Shown: piece by piece, positions 42,066-50,517 of the stretch
How the letters are laid out: the number at the start of each line of letters is the position of its first letter
How positions within the stretch are numbered: position 1 is the stretch's first letter
DNA from: Scybalosoma faecavium
GTDB taxonomy: Bacteria; Bacillota; Clostridia; Christensenellales; Christensenellaceae
Assembly (NCBI GenBank): GCA_018716135.1
Contig: DVKG01000011.1
Span: 29,971-93,970, forward strand
Length of the DNA: 64,000 nt
Direction of reading: 5' to 3'
Program-made: the position numbers and the translations under genes
Notes under the pieces: model-generated
Told to the model about the DNA's origin: nothing
Database searches by the model: none
Seen by the model: only the letters and a program-made list of their open reading frames with translations

Positions 42066-42740
42066 ATGAACGGAGCGACTGTAATGCTTCTGGAGGACGC
42101 CGAACAAATATCCGACGGCTGCCTTAGCTATATAATCTCCTCTCTCCCTCCGCGGCGCAGAGAAAAAGCAGAAAACTACTTCTTTCGACGAGACAGAGCC
42201 AACTGCGCCGCCGCATATGCTCTTATGCGGTATATGTTTATGCGTTTTCTCGGACTAAATATTAACACCGATTGGCAAATAGGAAGAAACGGAAAACCGC
42301 AGCTCTCCCCTTCTTACCCCCATCTTCATTTCAACATATCTCATTGCAGCAGAGCCGTCGCCTGCGCGCTGCACAGCTCTGAAATAGGCGTTGACGTTCA
42401 GGATTGCATTTCGGATATCTCCGGCATTTCCTCACTCGTGCTCTGCGAAAGAGAGCTGAAGCTGTTGAGCGCCTGCGGCGTACCCGAAGACATTTTTTCT
42501 CGACTTTGGAGCATAAAAGAAAGCTGCGTAAAATGCCTCGGAGACGGAATTTCCGACAACCTAAGAAAATTGGATTTTTCCGACTTGCCTTCCCGCGGCG
42601 AAAAATACAACCTGCAATTTTATACTCAGCGTCTCAGCGGGATATATCTCTCGGTCTGCTCCCCGCTCCTTCCCCGAATCAATCTAATCAGATTATCGCC
42701 GCCGAGCTTTCTCAAGCTTATAAACGTCGGAAAACAATAA
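42066..42740 (+). CDS. 4'-phosphopantetheinyl transferase (Sfp type)
   Basis: A 224-residue Sfp-type transferase. It has FNISHCSRAVACAL, GVDVQDC with the Mg-binding Asp, and WSIKESCVKCLG, matching the WxxKES motif. It moves phosphopantetheine from CoA to the Ser of the five carrier domains encoded in this operon. It starts 1 base after the preceding stop and is the last gene of the operon. A dedicated copy makes the cluster self-sufficient. Confidence 0.93.
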   Translation: MNGATVMLLEDAEQISDGCLSYIISSLPPRRREKAENYFFRRDRANCAAAYALMRYMFMRFLGLNINTDWQIGRNGKPQLSPSYPHLHFNISHCSRAVACALHSSEIGVDVQDCISDISGISSLVLCERELKLLSACGVPEDIFSRLWSIKESCVKCLGDGISDNLRKLDFSDLPSRGEKYNLQFYTQRLSGIYLSVCSPLLPRINLIRLSPPSFLKLINVGKQ

Positions 42741-42744
42741 ACTA

Positions 42745-42772
42745 AAGCTCCCATTCATTGCGAACGGGAGCT
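42745..42772. terminator. terminator ending the NRPS operon
   Basis: A 12-bp stem with one mismatch (AAGCTCCCATTC with GAACGGGAGCTT), 4-base loop, directly after the last stop. It also faces the convergent lipoprotein gene. Confidence 0.7.
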
Positions 42773-42817
42773 TCTTACACTTCAGTATAAAATTATTTTA
42801 TCATGCGAACTTCAATA

Positions 42818-43822
42818 TTACGCCGCCTGAGAGGCGCTCGCCTCTGCGCTTGCAGATGCATCAGCCGATACTGACGCTTCCGCACTTTCTGTTACATCAG
42901 CCGTTGCCGCCGCGCTCTCAGAAGAAACTGCGCTCTCTGTCGCAGCCGCGCTCTCAGATGGAGCTGTTGTAGCTTCGGCATCATCATTTGCTACAATTTC
43001 TGCAGATGCTGCTTCTTCGGGCAGTTGGAAATCCTCTACGTTGTTGAAGCCCGTGTATGTCATAGTCATAGCGCATTCATCAACGCTCATGTCCAAAGAC
43101 GACGTATCCTCGCCCAGGCTGCTTAGCTGAGACGTAATTGCGCTCTGGAGCACGTCCTTCATCTGTATTTCAATTTTAACGGGAGTGCAGTCAGATTTAT
43201 TGACCCAGAGCTTAACCGGGATATCTCCCATGCCGGCAAACATTCCCGTGAGAGAATCTGCCTCGTCTCCCAGAGAAGACGACATGGCTTTTGAAAGAGC
43301 GTCCGCAGTTATATTCATGCTGAGTACGTAGCACTTTGTTCCGTCTAGCTCCTCATCGTCCAGTTTAGTCAGATTCGAGCCTTCGCTCAGCGTATCAAGC
43401 ATAGCTGTGTTGGACGCAGCCTCCTGTATCGCTTTGAATTCTTCCTCAGAAGCCACTTCCGACCCAACCCATTCGTCGCCGGACTTCATATACATCAGGT
43501 ATTTCCCGTCCTGCTGCATCAGATAAGTCTCCATAGATTCAGACTGACCCAGATAGTTCACTTCCATAGTCATTTTTGCTTTTGCTTCGGGAGTAACAAT
43601 CACTGCGCCATTGATTTTCATGCCCATATCCATAGTTTGACCGGATATAGACATTTTCATAGTAAAATCTCCCTCAAAAGATGCGCTTTGCATATTTTGA
43701 GAATTTTCTTCCATTTTAGTGAGCACTTCCTCTGCCGAAAGATTTTCGCCTCCGGAGCATGCGCATAGCGCAAATGCCATCAGCGCCGCGAGAAGAAACG
43801 CCGCAATTCTTTTTGACTTCAT
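42818..43822 (-). CDS. DUF6612-like lipoprotein with Ala/Ser/Glu-rich tail
   Basis: 334 residues. Signal peptide with lipobox ALCAC (Cys about 22). The body holds repeated FTMKMSISGQTMDM- and TMEVNYLGQSESM-like beta strands of the LppX/LolA-like fold used by DUF6612 lipoproteins. The last 60 residues are low-complexity Ala/Ser/Glu. Function is unknown; the fold often binds lipids. It has its own promoter (TTGCTT-N17-TATAAT, 43861-43889) but also follows the GldG-like gene, so it may be part of that membrane system. Confidence 0.7.
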   Translation of the reverse strand: MKSKRIAAFLLAALMAFALCACSGGENLSAEEVLTKMEENSQNMQSASFEGDFTMKMSISGQTMDMGMKINGAVIVTPEAKAKMTMEVNYLGQSESMETYLMQQDGKYLMYMKSGDEWVGSEVASEEEFKAIQEAASNTAMLDTLSEGSNLTKLDDEELDGTKCYVLSMNITADALSKAMSSSLGDEADSLTGMFAGMGDIPVKLWVNKSDCTPVKIEIQMKDVLQSAITSQLSSLGEDTSSLDMSVDECAMTMTYTGFNNVEDFQLPEEAASAEIVANDDAEATTAPSESAAATESAVSSESAAATADVTESAEASVSADASASAEASASQAA

Positions 43823-43860
43823 TTTTTGTTTCCTTTCATGTATCTCTTTATGATATCTGA

Positions 43861-43889
43861 ATTATATCATAGCGTATCTTTAAAAGCAA
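43861..43889 (-). promoter_or_regulatory. promoter of the DUF6612-like lipoprotein gene
   Basis: Minus strand TTGCTT (43889-43884), 17 bases, TATAAT (43866-43861). An inverted repeat TATGATAT/ATATCATA lies over the -10 and just downstream. Confidence 0.6.
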
Positions 43890-43899
43890 GAATGCGAAA

Positions 43900-45336
43900 T
43901 TATATTCTTGGGAAACTGCTCCTGTTTTTTGCTATCCTTTGGACAAGCCATACTACCGTTATTATTATAGGGCATATCAATATAGCCGCCATCGCCGTGA
44001 GCGTCCTCAGCATATCCGATTCTATCGTCAGCTGCGCCCCCGCCATATCCTTGTTATCTATTGTTATAGCCTCGTTTCCCGTGCTGAAATATTTGACGGC
44101 AGACAGCAGAAAGTTCTTATTCCCTCCCGCCGCTATCTCCTGATCCTTAACCAAAGACGACGAGCTTATCAGGACAAGCTTGCCCTTTCCCTTAGAGCCT
44201 ACGGCGGCCGTTATACGGCTTTCGAGCTCGTCTCCGTCGCGCTGCTCCAGAGTTTTATCCTCCGCCGTTCTCAAGTAGCAGCTTTGAGGCGACATAATTA
44301 TAGCGGCGGATTTCGCCTCTGTGTTATTCAGCGTAATGCTGCTCGATTCGCTGAAAACTATCGGTTCGCTGTCGGCATACCCTTCTATCTGCGTTCCTTC
44401 CGCGAGGCTCATTTGCGCCGTCGTCGGACGCATACTCACCCGCGCCTCGTCCGTACAGACTATCAAATCCTGCCCCAGCTCCATTCCAAATTGCAGAAAC
44501 AGCCTGTCAAACACTTCTAAATTCTTTTCTCTGAAGCTATATGTCCCCGTGTCGGAAATGTACTCTGCATACTGCATCATGCAAATTACATTGCCTCCCT
44601 TGTCTATGAAGGACAGTATTTGAACGTATTCCGCCTCGGAAAGATCGTTCTTCGGCGCGACTATAAAGAGAATATCAGATTTTGAATCCAACTGAGCTAT
44701 GGACTTTGAATCCGCAGCCGAGACTTCATAATTCAATCCGTCAAGCAGCTGCGAAAGACCTCCGAGTTGAGATACGTCTATTTCGCTGTGCCCCGTCAGG
44801 AAGCACGCCCTCGGCGCGACGCCCGTGTTTATATAATTTATCGCCGCCGTTATTTTCGATTCCGCTTTGAATACAGTCGCGTCCCCGTATGTATTCTCAT
44901 CATAAAAGTCCGATTTGCCCAATATTTTATATCTTGACCTATCCGTACCCGTGATTATTACCTTGCCTTCTCCATTCGAGCTGACGGACGCATCGTACTG
45001 CGTGATGAAATTCGGATTCTCACTGGGGACGACGTTCGTGACCGTCACGTACTCCGACTGCGCTGCGTATTTCTGCAGCAGCGTCGTTATCCTCGCGTCC
45101 TCACCTCCAAGCTCGTTTAAAGTATAGATTACTATGTCGTTATTCAGTTTTCCCAAAATGCTGAGAGAATCCTCCGACAAAGTATACAAACCTTCCGACG
45201 TCGAATCCGTAGTCAGCCCCGCGGACCTCTCCAGATTAACCGCCACATAGCACCCTATCGCCATAAATATTGTAACTATTATCATCGGCATTATGGAAAA
45301 GCTGCTGTATGTCACTCTGGCGGACTTCTTTTTCAT
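43900..45336 (-). CDS. GldG-like ABC auxiliary membrane protein
   Basis: 478 residues with a membrane helix at the N-terminus (about 13-32) and another near the C-terminus (about 446-468), enclosing a large extracytoplasmic domain. This is the layout of GldG-family proteins (VTNVVPSENPNF, ACFLTGHSEIDVSQLGGL, DILFIVAPKNDLSEAEY). The family partners an ABC ATPase and permease in gliding bacteria and in many non-gliding Bacillota; what is transported is unknown. It is third in the operon after ATPase and permease. Confidence 0.85.
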   Translation of the reverse strand: MKKKSARVTYSSFSIMPMIIVTIFMAIGCYVAVNLERSAGLTTDSTSEGLYTLSEDSLSILGKLNNDIVIYTLNELGGEDARITTLLQKYAAQSEYVTVTNVVPSENPNFITQYDASVSSNGEGKVIITGTDRSRYKILGKSDFYDENTYGDATVFKAESKITAAINYINTGVAPRACFLTGHSEIDVSQLGGLSQLLDGLNYEVSAADSKSIAQLDSKSDILFIVAPKNDLSEAEYVQILSFIDKGGNVICMMQYAEYISDTGTYSFREKNLEVFDRLFLQFGMELGQDLIVCTDEARVSMRPTTAQMSLAEGTQIEGYADSEPIVFSESSSITLNNTEAKSAAIIMSPQSCYLRTAEDKTLEQRDGDELESRITAAVGSKGKGKLVLISSSSLVKDQEIAAGGNKNFLLSAVKYFSTGNEAITIDNKDMAGAQLTIESDMLRTLTAMAAILICPIIITVVWLVQRIAKNRSSFPRI

Positions 45337-45372
45337 GCCTTCCTCCGATATGTGTAGTTTATGCGCATAGAC

Positions 45373-46077
45373 CTACCTCCTTCTGCGCCTCTCGATAGAT
45401 CTCCCCGCGAACCTGAGCGCGATAAAGCTGAGACACAGATAATACAATATGCTGGCAAAGCTGAGTATGCCCGCTTCGTAATACTCCATAAACGAATACG
45501 GAGACAATATAAACAATACTGATTCGCTCAGCCCTACGGGTATGCTCTTTGTCACCATTGAAATAATCAGTAAAAAAGACATGACTACAAATATGACAAC
45601 TCCGGCTGTTTTTTCCTCGGACATCATAGAGCTTATCAAAATTCCTACAGACACCATCGCCGAGCCCAGCATCATAAATCCGAGAAAAGACACCATCGCC
45701 TCTCCAAACGCCAGCTTCCCGCAGACCGCCGTAATCGCCATGAATATCGCGCTGCATGCGATACATATGAATAATATCGTCATACACGCCAGATATTTCG
45801 ACAACACTATTCTGAAAATGCTGACAGGACTCGTGAGCAGCATTCTGTCCGTGCCGTTTTTTCTCTCAAAGGCTACTGCGTTTTTTGTTATCAAGGGCAC
45901 GAGTAGTATCATGAATTTTGCCAATGTATCAAAAAGCGGCTTTAAATCTGAACTTTCATGTAATATATTCTGCGACACGAACACAATCCCTGCCGCAGCG
46001 TAAAACGACATCGTAATCACATAGCCGTATATCGAGCTGAAATAAGCCCGTATGTCTTTTTTGTATATTGCGAGCAA
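45373..46077 (-). CDS. GldF-like ABC permease
   Basis: An ABC-2 type permease of 234 residues with six predicted membrane segments (e.g. GYVITMSFYAAAGIVFV, LACMTILFICIACSAIFMAI). The frame extends upstream, but TTG 46077 is preferred because AAGGAGGAGCGG lies just before it and the sequence MLAIYKKDIRAYF is the typical N-terminus of the family. It lies 13 bases after the ATPase stop. Confidence 0.85.
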   Translation of the reverse strand: MLAIYKKDIRAYFSSIYGYVITMSFYAAAGIVFVSQNILHESSDLKPLFDTLAKFMILLVPLITKNAVAFERKNGTDRMLLTSPVSIFRIVLSKYLACMTILFICIACSAIFMAITAVCGKLAFGEAMVSFLGFMMLGSAMVSVGILISSMMSEEKTAGVVIFVVMSFLLIISMVTKSIPVGLSESVLFILSPYSFMEYYEAGILSFASILYYLCLSFIALRFAGRSIERRRRR

Positions 46078-46090
46078 CTCCGCTCCTCCT

Positions 46091-47023
46091 TCAAGAGCCG
46101 CTTGCGATCTGCAAATATAGATCGTCAAGCGATATTGCATATCTGCGCATTTCCAACACGGGAAGCTGCATCTCATTGGACACACGCCATATTTCGTCGC
46201 GCAGATCCACTCCCTTTTCCGATTCCAGCACGATATCTATAGCTCCGCTCTCCGCCCGAGGCTGCATATCAGCGTCTACAACGCCTTCCAGATTGTCGCA
46301 GAACTTACGTCCATTCTGGTAGCTGCATCTCAGTCTGACTTTTATGCGGGCGCGTTCTCCAAGCTGAGCTTTAAGTTTTGCTATAGAACCCTGCTCGACT
46401 GCGCGCCCCTCTTTGAGAATCAATATGTCGTCGCAAAGCTCTGTGACTACATTCAGCTCTCTGGAAGCTATTATCAGACATCGGCCAAACGCGACTCTGG
46501 CTATAATCTCCATCATCTGCTGCGCACGCGCGCTGTCCAAACCGCGCGTAGGACCGTCCAGCAGCAGCACGTCGCTTCGGCCTGCCAAAGCCGCAGCCAG
46601 CGAGACTCTCTTCCGCACCCACTTCGGCAAGCGGGTCATCTCTACGTTTTGCTGCTCTGTCAGCTCTGTAGTCTCTAATATCTCACCTAAATAGTATTTG
46701 TGTTTCCTGTTCCCATTTTTAAGCTGACAGGCAAACAAAAGAAACTCTTTGACCGTCATTTTCAAATACAGCGGCGTATCCTCAGGCATATACCCTACAA
46801 ACTGCTTAGCCGCATGCGGCTGCTTAAAAACGTCGTATCCTTTTACGGAAACACTCCCGGAAGACGGCTGTACAAATCCTGACAACATATCCATAAGCAT
46901 TGTCTTGCCCGAGCCGGGCGCGCCGAGCACGCCTAATCTTCCGCCCTCTTTCAGCGTAAAGCTTATGTTGTCTATCAATTGTCCCGTGCCGTCCGTTTTT
47001 ACCAGATTGTTTACTTCTACCAT
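46091..47023 (-). CDS. GldA-like ABC ATPase with altered Walker B
   Basis: About 310 residues. Walker A is standard (LGAPGSGKT). The signature is weak (LPKWVRKRVSLA in place of LSGGQ-like). Walker B reads VLLLDGPTRGLD: the catalytic Glu of DEPT is Gly (codon GGT). The C-terminal 100 residues form an extra domain seen in GldA-like ATPases. In the family this protein powers the GldF/GldG membrane partners encoded next. The loss of the catalytic Glu implies slow or no hydrolysis unless another residue substitutes. ATG 47023 follows GGGAG; a longer frame to 47047 is not preferred. Confidence 0.85.
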   Translation of the reverse strand: MVEVNNLVKTDGTGQLIDNISFTLKEGGRLGVLGAPGSGKTMLMDMLSGFVQPSSGSVSVKGYDVFKQPHAAKQFVGYMPEDTPLYLKMTVKEFLLFACQLKNGNRKHKYYLGEILETTELTEQQNVEMTRLPKWVRKRVSLAAALAGRSDVLLLDGPTRGLDSARAQQMMEIIARVAFGRCLIIASRELNVVTELCDDILILKEGRAVEQGSIAKLKAQLGERARIKVRLRCSYQNGRKFCDNLEGVVDADMQPRAESGAIDIVLESEKGVDLRDEIWRVSNEMQLPVLEMRRYAISLDDLYLQIASGS

Positions 47024-47156
47024 ATAGCGTCTCCCTTTCGCTGACAATCCATTATTTATTATACCAAAGAAAACAGCTTTAGGATGTAAAATTTTATATA
47101 TTTAGTTATGAACTTTTTCAAATATCTGCATTCCAAAAAAGCAATCTGCGCCGGAC

Positions 47157-47185
47157 TTGCATTTTCATCTGATTGCTGATAGAAT
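47157..47185 (+). promoter_or_regulatory. promoter of the GNAT gene
   Basis: TTGCAT (47157-47162), 17 bases, TAGAAT (47180-47185), 27 bases before the ATG. Confidence 0.6.
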
Positions 47186-47211
47186 TGAGAGAGTTATAAG
47201 GAGGGTATTTC

Positions 47212-47673
47212 ATGGCAATTGAATATTTCCACATTCACGAAAGCGACCAGGATATGCTCGAACAGATCGTCGCTCTCGAACAGGAGGTCCACCGCACTCG
47301 CAGCAACGGTCTTAACGCATTTGAAGTCTTCTCTCTGATACGTTACCAGAGGGTTTACGCCGCTGTGGAGTACGACGAAGTCCTCGGATGCGTCTGCTTT
47401 ATGAGGGATTTTTCCAATGATGCACGCGCCTTTCTCTACAGTATCATCGTAAATCCGAGCGAAGCCGGTACGAAGCTCAGCGAGTCCCTGCTGCTCACAG
47501 CTTTTGCAGACCTGAAACAATCCGGCCTGCGCATGGTTGAAGTTGCCGTCGCGTCCGGCAATCATAAGGCTCTGAAGCTTTATCGAGACGAGCTGGATTT
47601 CCACGTTATTAACGTCTCTGAAGATGAATCGGAAGAGGATGAAGAATTTTTAATACTTCGCAAGACGCTCTAA
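47212..47673 (+). CDS. GNAT-family N-acetyltransferase
   Basis: 153 residues with the GNAT fold: acetyl-CoA region around AFLYSIIVNPSEAGTKLSESLLLTAF and the later VEVAVASGNHKALKLYRDELDFHVI, the usual motif B. It transfers acetyl to an amine; the acceptor is unknown. AAGGAGGG is 9 bases before the ATG. The C-terminus is acidic (SEDESEEDEEF). Confidence 0.85.
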   Translation: MAIEYFHIHESDQDMLEQIVALEQEVHRTRSNGLNAFEVFSLIRYQRVYAAVEYDEVLGCVCFMRDFSNDARAFLYSIIVNPSEAGTKLSESLLLTAFADLKQSGLRMVEVAVASGNHKALKLYRDELDFHVINVSEDESEEDEEFLILRKTL

Positions 47674-47704
47674 ATTAAATATATATCTTTTACTGAAAAA
47701 CTAT

Positions 47705-47733
47705 TTGCATTTTTAATTTCTATAGTGTATAAT
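47705..47733 (+). promoter_or_regulatory. mntP promoter
   Basis: TTGCAT (47705-47710), 17 bases, consensus TATAAT (47728-47733), directly upstream of the riboswitch. Confidence 0.75.
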
Positions 47734-47740
47734 ACCATTA

Positions 47741-47826
47741 CTGCCGATGAGGGAGTAGTCAGCGCATCTGAATTTGTTTTCATTGCGCAGTAAAAATCGA
47801 CATACTGACGGAAACGTCCGGTTTTG
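47741..47826 (+). ncRNA. yybP-ykoY manganese riboswitch aptamer
   Basis: The conserved core is visible: GATGAGGGAGTAGTC early, then CGACATACTGACGG followed by a GAAA-capped stem. This matches the yybP-ykoY class, which senses Mn2+. It lies between a strong promoter and mntP, the classic target. Confidence 0.85.
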
Positions 47827-47834
47827 CTTTAAAT

Positions 47835-47887
47835 GACGAGACTTATCTGCGAGCTTTTTTAGCTTGCGGTTTGTCTCGTCTTTTTTA
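47835..47887 (+). terminator. riboswitch-controlled terminator upstream of mntP
   Basis: Stem GACGAGAC with GTCTCGTC, with an inner TGCGAGC/GCTTGCG stem, followed by TTTTTTA. It sits between aptamer and gene, so Mn2+ binding is expected to prevent its formation and allow mntP expression. Confidence 0.8.
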
Positions 47888-47971
47888 TTAATCGGCACTA
47901 AAATCGCAGGGTATACTTATACATAACCTTGCAGTCTCATAAAATTTAATACACATATTTTAGGAGGAACT

Positions 47972-48532
47972 ATGCAATTTGTAATGATAATGGGCCTGGC
48001 GGTCGGGCTGTCTATGGACGCTTTCGCCGTTTCCATCTGCAAAGGTCTGGCAATGAAAAAGCCGCATATAAAGCACTGCATTATCGTCGGGCTTTGGTTT
48101 GGTGTTTTTCAGATGGCCATGCCTCTTATAGGCTACCTGTTGGGCGAGCTGCTGAACGACAGCATAACCCGATGGGGTAAGCTTATATCATGTATACTGC
48201 TCGTGCTGATCGGCGTAAATATGCTGAGGGAATCCGGCGAAGATGACAGCGAAGATACCGACGACTCCGTCGCCGCGAAAAAGATGTTCCCCCTCGCCAT
48301 CGCCACGAGCATAGACGCACTGGCCGCCGGCTTTACCATAGCAATGATGGGCATGAATGTAATACTAAGCACGGCTATAATCGGCGCGACCACCTTCATA
48401 CTTTCTTCCATAGGCGTAAAAGCGGGGTCTTTTCTCGGTTCAAAGTGGCAGCACGGCGCGGAAAAACTAGGCGGCGTCGTTCTGATACTGCTGGGCATAA
48501 AAATACTGCTGGAATTTCTCGGCGTATTATAA
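47972..48532 (+). CDS. mntP: manganese efflux pump MntP
   Basis: 186 residues with six membrane helices. It carries GLSMDAFAVSICKGLAMKK near the start and the paired ATSIDALAAGFTIAMMG segment in the second half, both MntP hallmarks with the essential Asp residues. It exports Mn2+. Expression should rise with Mn2+ through the riboswitch upstream. AGGAGG precedes the ATG. Confidence 0.95.
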   Translation: MQFVMIMGLAVGLSMDAFAVSICKGLAMKKPHIKHCIIVGLWFGVFQMAMPLIGYLLGELLNDSITRWGKLISCILLVLIGVNMLRESGEDDSEDTDDSVAAKKMFPLAIATSIDALAAGFTIAMMGMNVILSTAIIGATTFILSSIGVKAGSFLGSKWQHGAEKLGGVVLILLGIKILLEFLGVL

Positions 48533-48545
48533 ATTAATACCTCAT

Positions 48546-48577
48546 CAAAAAAACAGCCCTCTCGGGCTGCTTTTTTT
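48546..48577. terminator. convergent terminator mntP / Na-Pi symporter
   Basis: CAGCCC-TCTC-GGGCTG stem, with A7 on the left and T7 on the right, so it works on both strands. Confidence 0.85.
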
Positions 48578-48581
48578 AATC

Positions 48582-50336
48582 TTATTTAGCTAGAGAATAT
48601 TTTTCGCTGTATTCCGTAAAGTATTTTGTAAATATCTCGTTTCCCGGGCCTTTTACTGTGTTGAGGTACACATGACGCTCCAATCCTCCGAAATGCATCT
48701 CAAAAACAGCAGTAGCTATATTCGAGCAGTGGTCGGAGATTCTCTCCATATCCGTCAGCAAATCCGAGAGAATAAAACCGGCTTCTATCGTGCAGCGTCC
48801 CTCTTTCAGCCTGTTTACGTGCGCATTTCTTATTGCGAACACCAAATCGTCTATTACCTCTTCCAGAGGCTCTATTCTGGATGCCAGCATGACGCTGTCC
48901 GCCACTATAGCCTGAACCGCCATGTCCACAATCTCAAACAGCGCATTGGACAGAACCACAAGATCCTTCGTTCCGTCCTTCGTGAAATGCAGATCTTTCT
49001 CGAATTTTTCCTGAGCCACTCCCTGTATGTTCCGAGCATGATCGCCTATTCTTTCAAGATCGCCTATTACATACAGCATCATAGACAGCTTTGCACTGTC
49101 CTTCTCAGAGAGATCTTTAGTTGATACCTGCGTCAGGAAATTACCCAGCTTGTCTTCATAGTGATCGAGTGCATTTTCGTCGTCAATAACCTGCTGAGCT
49201 GCCTCGGGAGTATATTCAGAAAACAGATTCATCGCTGTTTTTATAGCCTTCTGCGCCTTATTAGCCATTCTGCAAAGACGCTCAAAGCTTTCACTTACCG
49301 CTACAGACGGAGTCCCCAGCAATCTCTCGTCGATAAAAGTGAACTTTTCCTGTTCTTCCGGTGTGCTCTTTATCAGCTTCTCTGCCAGAGCTACTATCTT
49401 CTTGCTGAACGGGAATAATATCGCCGTCGTAAATATATTAAAAATACTGTGGCACGCCGCTATCCCCACGGGACTTATAGGAGAGTCCAGCACGGCAAGG
49501 TCGAGAGCGCTCCGCGCTATCATGAACAGTATCAAACATACAATTGTACCTATAAGGTTAAACAGGATATGTACTATGGCTACTCTTCGAGCATTTCTGT
49601 TTACGCCTATGCTGGATATCAGCGCCGTAACACACGTACCTATATTCTGTCCCATTATTATAGGGATAGCCATTCCAAAGCTGACTCCGCCCGTCAGAGA
49701 AAGAGCCTGGAGCATACCTACGGACGCCGCCGAGCTCTGTATTATTCCCGTAATTACTGTACCCACAAGCACGCCAAGCAGCGGATTGTTAAACGCCGTC
49801 AGCCAGCTCGCCAAATTGGGATCTTCTGCCAGCGGGTCCATGGCGTCTCCCATCATGGTCATGCCGAACATCAATATAGAGAAGCCTATCAGAATATGAC
49901 CTATATCTTTCTTCCGCTGTCTGTTAGCCGTCATCATGAGAATAACGCCTATAAGAGCTATTATCGGAGCAAAATTCTCCGGTTTCAGCAGGTTTATCAC
50001 TACGTTTCCGCTGTCTATTCCGGATACTGACAATATCCACGCCGTCAGCGTCGTTCCTATATTGGAGCCCATTATGACGCCTACCGTTTGCCCCAGCTGC
50101 ATTATACCCGAGTTTACCAACCCTACCAACATAACCGTAACCGCGGACGAGGACTGTATCGCAACTGTTATTCCCGCGCCCAGTATCAGTCCTTTTATAG
50201 GACTTGAAGTCATGGTTTTGAGAGTTGTCTCCAATTTGCCTCCGGCGAGTTTCTCTAAGCCGGACGACATAAGTGTCATACCGTACAGAAACATGGCCAG
50301 ACCGCCCAGCAAAGATATTATACAAAAAATATCCAT
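48582..50336 (-). CDS. Na/Pi cotransporter family protein with PhoU-like C-terminus
   Basis: About 584 residues. The N-terminal half has two inverted NptA repeats with the conserved QSSSAVTVMLVG and QSSAASVGMLQ segments and about eight to nine helices. The C-terminal 230 residues are helical and PhoU-like (ALFEIVDMAVQAIV, MERISDHCSNIA). It should take up phosphate with sodium. ATG 50336 is preferred over 50351 since AGGAG lies six bases before it. The promoter TTGCAT-N17-TACAAT is at 50410-50438. Confidence 0.9.
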   Translation of the reverse strand: MDIFCIISLLGGLAMFLYGMTLMSSGLEKLAGGKLETTLKTMTSSPIKGLILGAGITVAIQSSSAVTVMLVGLVNSGIMQLGQTVGVIMGSNIGTTLTAWILSVSGIDSGNVVINLLKPENFAPIIALIGVILMMTANRQRKKDIGHILIGFSILMFGMTMMGDAMDPLAEDPNLASWLTAFNNPLLGVLVGTVITGIIQSSAASVGMLQALSLTGGVSFGMAIPIIMGQNIGTCVTALISSIGVNRNARRVAIVHILFNLIGTIVCLILFMIARSALDLAVLDSPISPVGIAACHSIFNIFTTAILFPFSKKIVALAEKLIKSTPEEQEKFTFIDERLLGTPSVAVSESFERLCRMANKAQKAIKTAMNLFSEYTPEAAQQVIDDENALDHYEDKLGNFLTQVSTKDLSEKDSAKLSMMLYVIGDLERIGDHARNIQGVAQEKFEKDLHFTKDGTKDLVVLSNALFEIVDMAVQAIVADSVMLASRIEPLEEVIDDLVFAIRNAHVNRLKEGRCTIEAGFILSDLLTDMERISDHCSNIATAVFEMHFGGLERHVYLNTVKGPGNEIFTKYFTEYSEKYSLAK

Positions 50337-50409
50337 TTGTCTCTCCTGCAAAACATTAATATAGATTTTACATAGCTATAACTTGTTGTTAACTATACAA
50401 ATCTACTAT

Positions 50410-50438
50410 ATTGTACCTTCTTTTGATTTGAAATGCAA
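50410..50438 (-). promoter_or_regulatory. promoter of the Na/Pi symporter gene
   Basis: Minus strand TTGCAT (50438-50433), 17 bases, TACAAT (50415-50410). Confidence 0.65.
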
Positions 50439-50486
50439 TAAGAGAAAAATTTATATATTTACTTCTTTGAGTATAAAAAGCATTTG

Positions 50487-50516
50487 AAAAGTCCGGCTGC
50501 AACCGGCCGGACTTTT
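50487..50516. terminator. terminator after the M20-type peptidase
   Basis: AAAAGTCCGG with CCGGACTTTT, extended by inner GC pairs, at the stop of the peptidase gene. Confidence 0.75.
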
Positions 50517-50517
50517 T

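Noticed and set aside
23231..42740. Assignment of the NRPS cluster as yersiniabactin or pyochelin
   Set aside because: No salicylate synthase, salicylate-AMP ligase or polyketide synthase is present; the loading domain has FAAL motifs instead.
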